From Pseudonocardia cypriaca (GTDB taxonomy: Bacteria > Actinomycetota > Actinomycetes > Mycobacteriales > Pseudonocardiaceae): a stretch of DNA of 64,000 nucleotides. The notes under the pieces are model-generated. The model was not told the DNA's origin. It did no database searches and worked only from the letters and a program-made list of their open reading frames with translations. Positions 1 through 9,070 of this stretch are shown here, one piece after another. How positions within the stretch are numbered: the stretch's first letter is position 1; each line of letters starts with the position of its first letter. The position numbers were made by a program, and so were the translations under genes. The DNA lies in NCBI RefSeq assembly GCF_006717045.1, contig NZ_VFPH01000001.1, forward strand, positions 1-64,000. Direction: 5' to 3'.

Positions 1-236
1 ACATCCGCCGCGCGGACTCACCCTTCGCGCAGTTCGTCGTGCTCTTCCGCGACTGGCTCCGCAACAACCCCGATCAGGCGGACGCTACCGGAGACCAAGC
101 GGCGCCTGGCCCGACAGCACGCCGGCGATCCGGACTACGACGACTACACGCGCTCCAAGTCCGCGTTCCTGGACGAGACGCACGACGAGATGCGGGGTGG
201 GCGCGGACACAGGCGTCGCGGCCACACCTCACTTGA
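1..236 (+). pseudogene. GrpB-like protein, left-arm partial copy with frameshifts
   Basis: Mirror copy of the C-terminal third of the gene at 14201-14809. The first codons still read IRRADSPFAQFVVLFRDWL, then a two-base loss near 90 and a one-base loss near 197 shift the frame before the final ASRPHLT and the stop. The N-terminal part lies before base 1. The breaks are probably consensus errors and not true decay. Confidence 0.75.
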
Positions 237-1379
237 GCAGGGCCGCGCCATCACCATCCGCTGGATCTGGTTCGTCCCCTCGTAGATCTGGGTGATCTTC
301 GCGTCGCGCATCATCCGCTCCACCGGGAAGTCCTTCGTGTAGCCGTAGAGCCCAGCAGCTGCACGGCGTCGGTGGTGACGCTCATCGCGGTGTCGGAGGC
401 GAAGCACTTGGCGGCGCTGGAGATGAACCCGAGGTTCGGCTCGCCGCGCTCGGCGCGCGAGGTGGCGACGTACACGAGCTGGCGGGCCGCCTCCACCTTC
501 ATCGCCATGTCGGCCAGCATGAACTGGACGCCCTGGAACTCGCCGACGGCCTTGCCGAACTGCTTGCGCCTTGACGTACGCGGTGGCGGCGTCGAGCGCG
601 CCCTGCGCGATGCCGACGGCCTGCGCGCCGATCGTCGGGCGGGTGTGGTCGAGCGTGGCGAGGGCGGTCTTGAAGCCGGTGCCCTCGGCCCCGATGATGC
701 GGTCGGCCGGGATGCGGCAGTCCTGGAAGTAGATCTCGCGGGTGGGCGAGCCGTTGATGCCGAGCTTGCGCTCCTTCGGCCCCACCTCGAAGCCGGGGTC
801 GTCGCGGTGCACGACGAACGCGGAGACCCCTGGCCCCCTTCTCCGGGTCGGTCACGGCCATCACCGTGTACCAGGTGGACTCGCCCGCGTGGTGATCAAG
901 CACTTGGTGCCGTTCAGGACCCAGGAGTCGCCGTCACGGCGGGCGCGGGTCTTCATCGCCGCGGCGTCCGAGCCGGCCTCGCGCTCCGACAGCGCATAGC
1001 TGATCATCGCGTCGCCCGCCGCGATCGACGGCAGTACCTGGCGCTTCAGCTCGTCGGACGCCGACAGCAGGATCGGCGTCAGCCCCAGCCCGTTGACGGC
1101 CGGGATCAGCGAGGACGAGGCGCAGACCCGCGCCACCTCCTCGATCACAATGCAGCCCGCCAGCTCGTCGGCGCCCTGCCCGCCGTACTCCTCCCGGGAT
1201 GGTGACGGCCTGGAACCCCAGCCTTGACCAGGGCCTTCTGCGCCTCCACCGGGAAGCGGGCCTGGTCGTCGACCTCCGCCGCGTGCGGCGCGATCTCCTT
1301 CTCCGCGAGCGCCCGGACCGCCTCGCGCAGCGCCTCGTGCCTCGTCGCCGAGCCGGTAGGTCTCGAAGTCGGGGTTCAT
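229..1379 (-). pseudogene. Acyl-CoA dehydrogenase, left-arm copy with multiple frameshifts
   Basis: Mirror copy of 13054-14208 but four bases shorter overall (1151 against 1155). Recognisable blocks lie in different frames: the N-terminus MNPDFETYRLGDE, then ASSSLIPAVNGLGL, then FEVGPKERKLGINGS, then the terminal YEGTNQIQRMVMAR. At least five separate indels are needed to thread them together. Such dense one-base indels beside an intact twin are typical of low-coverage long-read consensus. Confidence 0.8.
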
Positions 1380-1439
1380 GACACCAGCGTAACGGCACTG
1401 GGTGCCACATGTACACCACTACTTTTTACCCTCCGTGCA

Positions 1440-2122
1440 ATGACTGGCGCCACTCGCCGCGGCCGCTCCCCCGAGGGCCGGGCCGAGGTCCGGGCGATCT
1501 GGTCGCGGCCGCCGTGCGGCTGTTCCGCACCCGCGGCTACGAGGAGACGACGGTCGACGACATCGCCGCAGCGGCCGGCGTTGGGCGGCGGACGTTCTTC
1601 CGCTACTTCCCCAGCAAGGAAGACGCGATCTCGCCCGACCACGAGGTCGGCCTCGCGCGATCGCGGAGGTGTTCGCCACCGCCCATCCCACCGAGCCGAC
1701 GGCGATGCTCGTCGTGCGAGCGGGCGAGGACCGTCTTCCAGCTGTACGCCGACGATCCCGAGCTCTCCGTGGAGCGCTTCCGCCTCACGCACGAGGTGGC
1801 GGCGCTGCGCGACCGCGAGTCGGCCCGGGTGGACCACTACCGCCGCCTGTTCACCCGGCGGCTGCGGGAGCGCTTCGCCGGCGAGCCGGACGGCGACCTG
1901 CGCGCGGCGGTGACCGGCGCCGCGGTCGTGGCCGCCCACAACCTCGCGCTGCGCGCCTGGCTCGCAAGCGGCGGCCGGCCCGACCAGCTGGACGACTGCC
2001 GCGCCCGGTTCCGCAAGGTCGTCGACATGCTGCCGGGCGAGCCCGCCCGCGAGGAGCCGGCGTTGCAGGGCGTGACGGAGCGGCTGGAGGCGGCCGTCGC
2101 GCGGCTGGAACGCCGGGCCTGA
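1440..2122 (+). pseudogene. TetR regulator, left-arm copy with compensating frameshifts
   Basis: Mirror copy of 12311-12994. The helix-turn-helix block (DDIAAAAGVGRRTFFRYF) and the C-terminal half from VFQLYADDPELSVERF onward are in one frame. The start (near 1440-1500) and a segment at about 1665-1730 are shifted, so the reading frame is lost and regained. The right-arm copy is the reference version. Confidence 0.75.
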
Positions 2123-2304
2123 CGAGGGCGCGGGCTACCACATCCCGCGGCCACCGGTCCCACGGAGACCTGGGGGCCAGCCTCCATCCTGAAGGTGCCG
2201 CTGGCAGCAGTGCGACGGGAGGACAGCGGGGTGGAAGGGATCTCTGCCGGTGCCGGATCCTTCTTGGTGCCGCAGACAGCGATCTGGCGGAAGGGAGATC
2301 GACG

Positions 2305-2461
2305 ATGAAACACGCCGGCGCCCCCCTCAGCCACCGTGAGCTCGCCACTCCTCACGCCGATCGTCATGGGATCCCCTGCGGTGCGGACGGCGAACTGGTC
2401 GTGGGCGGCAGGCGCCCCCACGACCAGTCCGCTGCCCCGCATCCGGGTGCGCGGCGCGTAG
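2305..2461 (+). pseudogene. Small ORF upstream of DUF7455, left-arm copy with +1 frameshift
   Basis: Mirror of the 51-codon ORF at 11974-12129. The left copy reads ATGAAACACG where the right reads ATGAACACG, so an added A shifts the frame after codon 2 and no equivalent 51-residue product is made. Confidence 0.35.
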
Positions 2462-2474
2462 CGGGACGGCCGCC

Positions 2475-2657
2475 GTGAACATCGCCGATGCGCTGCCCGT
2501 TCTCACCCGGCAGGACCGGTGCGACCGGTGCCGGGCCACAGCCCAGGTACGTGCGGTGCTGCCGGCCGGCAACGACCTCCTGTTCTGCGAGCACCACGCC
2601 CGCAAGCACGCGCCCCGGCTCCGCGAGATCGGCGCGCTGCTCTCACCGGAACCCTGA
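2475..2657 (+). CDS. DUF7455-type small zinc-ribbon protein, left-arm copy
   Basis: Identical 60-residue copy of the gene at 11778-11960 (described there), including Cys16-x2-Cys19 and Cys38-x2-His41. If the palindrome is an artefact this is the same gene seen twice. Confidence 0.7.
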   Translation: MNIADALPVLTRQDRCDRCRATAQVRAVLPAGNDLLFCEHHARKHAPRLREIGALLSPEP

Positions 2658-2863
2658 CTCCCCGGCACCCACCACGGGCCCGGTCGCGAGATGCGACCGG
2701 GCCCGCGGCGGTTCCTGCTGCGAACATGCGTGATCCCCGGGCCGCAGCGGGTGCTGCGCAAGCCGAGCTGGACGGGCTCGGGCCCGGGGATCACGGGTGG
2801 CTGCCTGGAATTCGCCGGCACCACACCGGCTTCCACTTGGCCGTCGGAACGAGTCCTGTGGTG

Positions 2864-2923
2864 CTAGCGGACAGCCACCTCACGAGTCCTGTAGCTATTC
2901 AACGCTGGACCACCTCCTCTCAC
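2864..2923 (-). CDS. Possible 19-residue ORF with extreme Shine-Dalgarno, left-arm copy
   Basis: Mirror of 11512-11571, described there. The sequence is identical in both arms. Confidence 0.3.
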   Translation of the reverse strand: MRGGGPALNSYRTREVAVR

Positions 2924-2978
2924 GTGTACCGCCACAGTACGACCGGGAGCCGCGGGCGCGCCACGAGATTTCCGCAGA

Positions 2979-3584
2979 TCACTTCTCGGTGGCCGCGGAG
3001 CGCAGCGCGGCGTCCTTGGCCAGCACGGAGTCGGCGAGGTCCGCTTGGAAGCGCACCATCCGCTCGCGCAGGCCGGCGTCGCCCGCCGCGAGGATGCGGA
3101 CGGCGAGCAGCCCCGCGTTCCGCGCCCCGCCGACGGCCACGGTCGCGACCGGCACGCCCGCGGGCATCTGGACGATCGAGAGCAGCGAGTCGAGGCCGTC
3201 GAGCTGGGCGAGCGGCACCGGCACGCCGATCACCGGCAGCGGGGTGGCGGCCGCGACCATCCCGGGCAGGTGCGCCGCTCCCCCGGCACCGGCGATCACC
3301 ACGCGCAGGCCCCGCTCCGCCGCGCTCGCGGCGTAGTCGAGCATGCGCTGCGGCGTGCGGTGCGCGGAGTAGACGCCCACCTCGTAGGGCACCTCGAACT
3401 CGGCGAGCGCCTTGCCTGCTGCCTGCATGACGCGCCAGTCCGAGTCGCTGCCCATGATCACGCCGACCTGCGCGTCAGAATGTGTTCGAGAAGCCCGCAC
3501 GGGGGCCGCAGACGCCTGCGCTCCAGCGGGTCCCGGCTGCCCTGAGCGGCCCGCTCCGCGCTTCTCGAACACATTCTCAAGCAC
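2979..3584 (-). CDS. purE: PurE, left-arm copy
   Basis: Identical copy of 10851-11456, N5-carboxyaminoimidazole ribonucleotide mutase. It keeps GSDSDW, SAHRTP and GAGGAAHLPGM and carries the same 101-base inverted-repeat insert in its first codons (here 3477-3577). See the right-arm entry for function and start choice. Confidence 0.75.
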   Translation of the reverse strand: MLENVFEKRGAGRSGQPGPAGAQASAAPVRASRTHSDAQVGVIMGSDSDWRVMQAAGKALAEFEVPYEVGVYSAHRTPQRMLDYAASAAERGLRVVIAGAGGAAHLPGMVAAATPLPVIGVPVPLAQLDGLDSLLSIVQMPAGVPVATVAVGGARNAGLLAVRILAAGDAGLRERMVRFQADLADSVLAKDAALRSAATEK

Positions 3585-4797
3585 GCTGCACCTCCCGTTC
3601 GTAAGTGCCGGTGTGCGGCGACCAGCCGTCCGGCCACTCGCCGGTGGACAGCCACGCCGCGGCCAGCGCCGCACGCGACCGAACCGCGGCCATGTCGTCG
3701 CCGAGCACGGTGACGTGCCCGACCTTGCGGGCCGGCCGCTCGGCCTTCCCGTACAGGTGCACCTTCACATCGGGGAACCGCGCGAAAAGGTGGTGCACCC
3801 GCTCGTCCATCGACATCGCGGGCGACCGCGCGGCACCGAGCACGTTGGCCATGACCACGGCGGGCGCCGTCGGCGTGGTGGTGCCGAGCGGGTAGTCCAG
3901 CACCGCGCGCAGGTGCTGCTCGAACTGCGACGTGCGGGAGCCCTCGATCGTCCAGTGCCCGGAGTTGTGCGGGCGCATCGCCAGCTCGTTGACGACCAGC
4001 GCCCCGTCGGTCCGCTCGAAGAGCTCCACGGCCAGCAGGCCGGTCACCCCCAGCTCGGCGGCGATCCGCAGCGCCATCTCCTGCGCCTGCGCCGCGACGG
4101 CGTCGTCGAGGCCCGGCGCAGGCGCGAGCACCTGCACGCACTGGCCGTCCTCCTGCACGGTCTCCACCACCGGCCAGGCTGCGGCTTGACCGAACGGGGA
4201 CCTGGCGACGAGCGCGGCCAGCTCCCTGCGCATCGGCACGGCCTCCTCGACGAGCAGCGGTGTGCCGGCCGCCAACAGCTCGGCGACGAGGTCGGGCTCC
4301 GGGCCGCGCAGCAGCCAGACGCCGCGACCGTCGTACCCGCCACGCGCGGCCTTGAGCACCACCGGCCAGCCGTGCTCGGCGGCGAACGCCGCGACCTCGC
4401 CCGGCTGGTGCACCTCGCTGAACGCCGGTCCGACGAGGCCGAGCCCGGCGAGCCTGCGGCGCATCACGAGCTTGTCCTGGGCGTGCAGCAGGGCGTCCGG
4501 GCCGGGGTGGACGGGCACCCCGGCGTCGACCAGTGCGCGCAGGTTCTCCTGCGGCACCTGCTCGTGGTCGAAGGTCACCGCCGAGCAGCCGCGGGCGAAC
4601 GCGCGTAGGGCCGGCAGGTCGGTGGGCACGCCGGCGTGCACGTCGGCGCACACGAGCGCAGCGGGGTCGGCCGGGTCGGCCGCGAGCACGCGAAGCGACT
4701 GGCCGAGCGCGATGGCGGCCTGGTGCGTCATGCGTGCGAGCTGCCCCGCGCCGACCATCCCGACGATCGGCCGGCGCGCGACTGGGGAGGCGTCCAC
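3577..4797 (-). CDS. purK: PurK, left-arm copy
   Basis: Identical 406-residue copy of 9638-10858, the ATP-grasp N5-carboxyaminoimidazole ribonucleotide synthase. It overlaps the left purE start by 8 bases, as on the right. Confidence 0.75.
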   Translation of the reverse strand: MDASPVARRPIVGMVGAGQLARMTHQAAIALGQSLRVLAADPADPAALVCADVHAGVPTDLPALRAFARGCSAVTFDHEQVPQENLRALVDAGVPVHPGPDALLHAQDKLVMRRRLAGLGLVGPAFSEVHQPGEVAAFAAEHGWPVVLKAARGGYDGRGVWLLRGPEPDLVAELLAAGTPLLVEEAVPMRRELAALVARSPFGQAAAWPVVETVQEDGQCVQVLAPAPGLDDAVAAQAQEMALRIAAELGVTGLLAVELFERTDGALVVNELAMRPHNSGHWTIEGSRTSQFEQHLRAVLDYPLGTTTPTAPAVVMANVLGAARSPAMSMDERVHHLFARFPDVKVHLYGKAERPARKVGHVTVLGDDMAAVRSRAALAAAWLSTGEWPDGWSPHTGTYEREVQRA

Positions 4798-4854
4798 GGT
4801 GGAGGAAGCCTACCGGCGAGCGGTGCGACGCCCGCGTCTGGCACGATCGAACAG

Positions 4855-5364
4855 GTGTCCGTTGTCGAGTCGGCGCTCGCGATCATCCCGCAGCCCTACC
4901 GCGACATCGCCATCAAGCACCGTGAGCTCGTGAAGTTCGCCTTCGTCGGCGGCACGACGTGGGTGATCGACACCGTCGTGTTCCTGCTGCTCAAGTCCAC
5001 GGTGCTGGCTGAGAAACCACTCACGGCCAAGGTCATCGCCGTGCTGGTGGCGACGATCGTGTCGTACGTGCTGAACCGGGAGTGGTCCTTCCGCACCCGC
5101 GGTGGCCGGGAGCGCCACCACGAGGCGGCGCTGTTCTTCCTCGTCAGCGGTGTCGGCGTGGCCGTCTACTCGGCTCCCCTCGCGATCTCGCGTTATGTGT
5201 TCCACCTCTCGGTGCCCGAGGTGAGCCTGCTCACCCAGGAGATCGCCGACTTCGTCAGCGGGCAGATCATCGGGGTGCTCATCGGGATGGCGTTCCGCTG
5301 GTGGGCCTTCCGCCGCTTCGTCTTCCCGGACGAGGACGTCCGCCGCCGGGTGCCGGCCGGCTAG
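4855..5364 (+). CDS. GtrA-like membrane protein, left-arm copy
   Basis: Identical 169-residue copy of 9071-9580, divergent from the left purK by 57 bases. See the right-arm entry. Confidence 0.7.
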   Translation: MSVVESALAIIPQPYRDIAIKHRELVKFAFVGGTTWVIDTVVFLLLKSTVLAEKPLTAKVIAVLVATIVSYVLNREWSFRTRGGRERHHEAALFFLVSGVGVAVYSAPLAISRYVFHLSVPEVSLLTQEIADFVSGQIIGVLIGMAFRWWAFRRFVFPDEDVRRRVPAG

Positions 5365-5374
5365 TGCTCCTCCG

Positions 5375-6643
5375 CTAACGAGGCGTCGCCGATCGGCGGG
5401 GTGCCGCCGCCACCACGTCGTCCGCCCGGGCCGCCGGCAGGAAGATCGTGAAGATCGGTGGCCGGGGCCTCGACAGCTCCAGCCGGCCGCCGTCGGCCTC
5501 CACCAGCGCACGCGCGAGCGCGAGCCCGATGCCGGTGGACGACCCGACCGACACCCCGCGGTCGAACACGTGCGGCACGAGTTCCTCGGGCACGCCTGCG
5601 CCCGCGTCGGTGACCTCCACCAGCAGGCTGCTCTCGGCCGTCCGCGCGCTGAGCGTGACCGTGCCGGACCCGTGCTGGATGGCGTTGTCGAGCAGCGCGC
5701 CGACCGCCTCGCGGATGCGGGCCGGGGTCACGCGGGCGAGCAGGCCGTCCGGCACGCGGACCTTGATCGATCGGCCCTTCGCCTTGAGCGTAGGTCGCCA
5801 CTCCTCCGCGACGGCGCCGAGCATCTCCCGCAGGTCCTGCGGCTCGGCGCCCGCGGCGCGCGCCACCCGCGCGGCCGCCAGCAGCTCGTCGAGCACCTCC
5901 GTGAGCCGCTCGGCCTGCTCCAGCGCGGCGAGCGCCTCGCTGCGTGCCGTCGGGTCCGGATGGGCTGCGAGCTCGTCCAGCCGCAGTTGCAGCGCCGTGA
6001 GGCGGCTGCGCAGCTGGTGGGACACGTCGCCGACGAGCGCCCGCTCCCGCTGCAGCAGGTCGGCGAGCGCGACGGCGGAGGTGTCGAGCACGTCCGACAC
6101 GCGGTCCAGCTCGGGGATCCCGTGCCGGCCGGGCACCGCGCGGAAGTCGCCCGCCCCCAGCCGGGCCGCCCGGTCGGCCACCCCGCGCAGCGGTTCGGCC
6201 AGCCGTCGCGCCGTGACGGTCGCGACCACCGCCCCGGTGCCGACCGACAGCACGACGAGGAGCAGCACCACGGCCGTCACCTGCAGCTGCTCCGTGCGCA
6301 TCAGCTGCAACGGCTCCTGCATGACGAGCACGTCCCCCGGTGCGAACGGCAGCGACTCGGAGACCGGGTCGTCCCCCACCTCCGCCCCCACGACCTGGTC
6401 GGGTTCGCCTGCGCGCTGCAGGACGAGCCGTCCGCCTGCCGGCACGGCGAGCTCGATGGCCGCGCGGTCGATCGTCGCGCCCGCGATGTCCAGCCGCGCC
6501 GCGACCTGCTCGAGGCGGGACAGCAGGTCGGCGCGGTGGATGTCCTCGACCAGCCGCCACGTGGTGATCGCGAGGGGCCCACCGAGCACGAGGGCCGTGA
6601 TGGCGACCACGAGCAACGTGGACTGCAGGATTCGCCTGCGCAC
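5375..6643 (-). CDS. Sensor histidine kinase, left-arm copy
   Basis: Identical 422-residue copy of 7792-9060. It ends 10 bases from the left GtrA stop (convergent), exactly as on the right. Confidence 0.75.
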   Translation of the reverse strand: MRRRILQSTLLVVAITALVLGGPLAITTWRLVEDIHRADLLSRLEQVAARLDIAGATIDRAAIELAVPAGGRLVLQRAGEPDQVVGAEVGDDPVSESLPFAPGDVLVMQEPLQLMRTEQLQVTAVVLLLVVLSVGTGAVVATVTARRLAEPLRGVADRAARLGAGDFRAVPGRHGIPELDRVSDVLDTSAVALADLLQRERALVGDVSHQLRSRLTALQLRLDELAAHPDPTARSEALAALEQAERLTEVLDELLAAARVARAAGAEPQDLREMLGAVAEEWRPTLKAKGRSIKVRVPDGLLARVTPARIREAVGALLDNAIQHGSGTVTLSARTAESSLLVEVTDAGAGVPEELVPHVFDRGVSVGSSTGIGLALARALVEADGGRLELSRPRPPIFTIFLPAARADDVVAAAPRRSATPR

Positions 6644-6658
6644 GGCCCGGGGCTCCGA

Positions 6659-7206
6659 TCAGTCGTGGTTGAAGCGGAAGCCGACGCCGCGCACCGTGGC
6701 GATCCGGCGCTCACCGCCGATCTTGCGGCGCAGCCACGACATGTGCATGTCGAGCGTCTTGGAGGTCTTCATGTCCGGGTCGTTCCAGACCTCGCGCAGG
6801 ATCTCCTCCCGCGTGACGACCTGACCGGCGCGCAGGAGCAGCACCCGCAGCAGCTCGAACTCCTTGTTGGCGAGCCCCACCTCGGCGCCGTCGACGAGCA
6901 CGCGACGGCCGGAGAGCTCCATCCGCACGCCACCCACCTCGACCGCCTCGGGGGTGAGGCGGCGCAGCAGGGCCCGCACGCGGGCGAGCAGCTCGGCCAG
7001 CCGGAATCGGCTTGCCCACGTAGTCGTCGGCGCCCGCGTCCAGGCCGACGACGAAGTCGACCTCGTCGGTGCGGGCGGTGAGCATCAGCACCGGGAGGTC
7101 CGGATCGTCGAGGCGCACGCGCCGGCAGACCTCGAGGCCGTCCACTCCCGGGCAGGCCCAGGTCGAGCACGAGCAGGTCCACCTGGCCGCGCCCGCACGC
7201 GTCGAG
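6659..7206 (-). pseudogene. Response regulator, left-arm copy: 5' truncated and frameshifted
   Basis: The winged-helix half (6659-6979) matches the right copy, ending VRGVGFRFNHD. Upstream, an added base near 7013 and another near 7147 disrupt the receiver domain. The gene then runs into the palindrome centre, so its first codons are missing. Both the truncation and the indels point to a reconstruction problem at the fold. Confidence 0.75.
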
Positions 7207-7776
7207 GTCGCCACCGACGGCGCCGCCGCGCTCGAGCGCGTGCGGCGCGGCCAGGTGGACCTGCTCGTGCTCGACCTGGGCCTGCCCGGGATGGACGGCC
7301 TCGAGGTCTGCCGGCGCGTGCGCCTCGACGATCCGGACCTCCCGGTGCTGATGCTCACCGCCCGCACCGACGAGGTCGACTTCGTCGTCGGCCTGGACGC
7401 GGGCGCCGACGACTACGTGGGCAAGCCGTTCCGGCTGGCCGAGCTGCTCGCCCGCGTGCGGGCCCTGCTGCGCCGCCTCACCCCCGAGGCGGTCGAGGTG
7501 GGTGGCGTGCGGATGGAGCTCTCCGGCCGTCGCGTGCTCGTCGACGGCGCCGAGGTGGGGCTCGCCAACAAGGAGTTCGAGCTGCTGCGGGTGCTGCTCC
7601 TGCGCGCCGGTCAGGTCGTCACGCGGGAGGAGATCCTGCGCGAGGTCTGGAACGACCCGGACATGAAGACCTCCAAGACGCTCGACATGCACATGTCGTG
7701 GCTGCGCCGCAAGATCGGCGGTGAGCGCCGGATCGCCACGGTGCGCGGCGTCGGCTTCCGCTTCAACCACGACTGA
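7201..7776 (+). CDS. OmpR/PhoB-type response regulator, 5' end missing
   Basis: DNA-binding response regulator, probably phosphorylated by the kinase encoded next. The visible 191 residues begin at VEVATDGAAALERV, about residue 30 of a normal protein. They include the phospho-acceptor Asp in LLVLDLGLPGMDG, the switch region TARTDE, the conserved Lys in YVGKPF, and a C-terminal winged helix (KEFELLRVLL, then TLDMHMSWLRRKIGG and VRGVGFRF). The reading frame stays open leftward only because the mirror arm continues it. No genuine start codon or the usual N-terminal acidic pair (EDD) is present. It ends 15 bases before the kinase start, so the two form an operon. The missing start is a consequence of the palindrome centre. 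Confidence 0.85.
   Translation, partial: VEVATDGAAALERVRRGQVDLLVLDLGLPGMDGLEVCRRVRLDDPDLPVLMLTARTDEVDFVVGLDAGADDYVGKPFRLAELLARVRALLRRLTPEAVEVGGVRMELSGRRVLVDGAEVGLANKEFELLRVLLLRAGQVVTREEILREVWNDPDMKTSKTLDMHMSWLRRKIGGERRIATVRGVGFRFNHD
7207..7230. other. Palindrome centre: 24-base spacer between the two arms
   Basis: Left TCGAG at 7202-7206 pairs with right CTCGA at 7231-7235, and complementarity continues outward for over 7 kb. The 24 bases between are unpaired and encode roughly VATDGAAA of a response regulator receiver domain, so the centre falls inside a normal gene. A short single-copy spacer inside a coding region is what a snap-back or template-complement concatenated read would leave. 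Confidence 0.85.
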
Positions 7777-7791
7777 TCGGAGCCCCGGGCC

Positions 7792-9060
7792 GTGCGCAGG
7801 CGAATCCTGCAGTCCACGTTGCTCGTGGTCGCCATCACGGCCCTCGTGCTCGGTGGGCCCCTCGCGATCACCACGTGGCGGCTGGTCGAGGACATCCACC
7901 GCGCCGACCTGCTGTCCCGCCTCGAGCAGGTCGCGGCGCGGCTGGACATCGCGGGCGCGACGATCGACCGCGCGGCCATCGAGCTCGCCGTGCCGGCAGG
8001 CGGACGGCTCGTCCTGCAGCGCGCAGGCGAACCCGACCAGGTCGTGGGGGCGGAGGTGGGGGACGACCCGGTCTCCGAGTCGCTGCCGTTCGCACCGGGG
8101 GACGTGCTCGTCATGCAGGAGCCGTTGCAGCTGATGCGCACGGAGCAGCTGCAGGTGACGGCCGTGGTGCTGCTCCTCGTCGTGCTGTCGGTCGGCACCG
8201 GGGCGGTGGTCGCGACCGTCACGGCGCGACGGCTGGCCGAACCGCTGCGCGGGGTGGCCGACCGGGCGGCCCGGCTGGGGGCGGGCGACTTCCGCGCGGT
8301 GCCCGGCCGGCACGGGATCCCCGAGCTGGACCGCGTGTCGGACGTGCTCGACACCTCCGCCGTCGCGCTCGCCGACCTGCTGCAGCGGGAGCGGGCGCTC
8401 GTCGGCGACGTGTCCCACCAGCTGCGCAGCCGCCTCACGGCGCTGCAACTGCGGCTGGACGAGCTCGCAGCCCATCCGGACCCGACGGCACGCAGCGAGG
8501 CGCTCGCCGCGCTGGAGCAGGCCGAGCGGCTCACGGAGGTGCTCGACGAGCTGCTGGCGGCCGCGCGGGTGGCGCGCGCCGCGGGCGCCGAGCCGCAGGA
8601 CCTGCGGGAGATGCTCGGCGCCGTCGCGGAGGAGTGGCGACCTACGCTCAAGGCGAAGGGCCGATCGATCAAGGTCCGCGTGCCGGACGGCCTGCTCGCC
8701 CGCGTGACCCCGGCCCGCATCCGCGAGGCGGTCGGCGCGCTGCTCGACAACGCCATCCAGCACGGGTCCGGCACGGTCACGCTCAGCGCGCGGACGGCCG
8801 AGAGCAGCCTGCTGGTGGAGGTCACCGACGCGGGCGCAGGCGTGCCCGAGGAACTCGTGCCGCACGTGTTCGACCGCGGGGTGTCGGTCGGGTCGTCCAC
8901 CGGCATCGGGCTCGCGCTCGCGCGTGCGCTGGTGGAGGCCGACGGCGGCCGGCTGGAGCTGTCGAGGCCCCGGCCACCGATCTTCACGATCTTCCTGCCG
9001 GCGGCCCGGGCGGACGACGTGGTGGCGGCGGCACCCCGCCGATCGGCGACGCCTCGTTAG
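7792..9060 (+). CDS. Two-component sensor histidine kinase
   Basis: Membrane sensor kinase of 422 residues starting at GTG. Transmembrane segments lie at about 8-28 and 121-143, with an extracytoplasmic sensor loop of about 90 residues between them. HAMP (about 144-196) follows, then the HisKA phospho-acceptor His209 in GDVSHQLRSRL. The HATPase domain shows the N box (LLDNAIQHGSG), G1 box (VTDAGAGVP), F box (VFDRGVSVG) and G2 box (STGIGLALARALVEADGG). It is translated with the response regulator just upstream. The signal is unknown. The extracytoplasmic loop shows no recognisable ligand domain. Its stop lies 10 bases from the convergent GtrA-like gene. Confidence 0.93.
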   Translation: MRRRILQSTLLVVAITALVLGGPLAITTWRLVEDIHRADLLSRLEQVAARLDIAGATIDRAAIELAVPAGGRLVLQRAGEPDQVVGAEVGDDPVSESLPFAPGDVLVMQEPLQLMRTEQLQVTAVVLLLVVLSVGTGAVVATVTARRLAEPLRGVADRAARLGAGDFRAVPGRHGIPELDRVSDVLDTSAVALADLLQRERALVGDVSHQLRSRLTALQLRLDELAAHPDPTARSEALAALEQAERLTEVLDELLAAARVARAAGAEPQDLREMLGAVAEEWRPTLKAKGRSIKVRVPDGLLARVTPARIREAVGALLDNAIQHGSGTVTLSARTAESSLLVEVTDAGAGVPEELVPHVFDRGVSVGSSTGIGLALARALVEADGGRLELSRPRPPIFTIFLPAARADDVVAAAPRRSATPR

Positions 9061-9070
9061 CGGAGGAGCA

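Larger units (their letters stand above)
1..7206. repeat. Left arm of giant inverted repeat (about 7.2 kb)
   Basis: This stretch is the reverse complement of 7231-14438. Gene coordinates in the two arms add up to 14435 through the well-matched part, 2.3-6.98 kb, where the encoded proteins are identical. Toward base 1 and again at about 6980-7206 the left arm differs by scattered one- or two-base indels and local substitutions that break genes intact on the right. Examples are a missing C and A near 90, a missing C near 197, an extra A in a run near 2308, and an extra base near 7013. The repeat is still running at base 1, so the window or contig begins inside it. A fold-back assembly artefact is the likeliest explanation. 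Confidence 0.93.

Noticed and set aside
3045..4608. Long His/Arg-rich open frames on the plus strand within purE/purK copies
   Set aside because: These are typical antisense shadows of high-GC genes (runs of His, Arg, Gly), with no family resemblance.
1..7206. A true linear-chromosome telomere or terminal inverted repeat
   Set aside because: Actinobacterial telomeres carry short palindromes and terminal-protein genes. This has housekeeping genes, a 24-base central spacer and error-type indels. I kept it only as a minor alternative.
6769..8865. A 698-residue minus-strand open frame across the palindrome centre
   Set aside because: It is a shadow of the kinase and regulator on the opposite strand. 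Its sequence is the antisense of known domains, and it exists only because the two arms meet.
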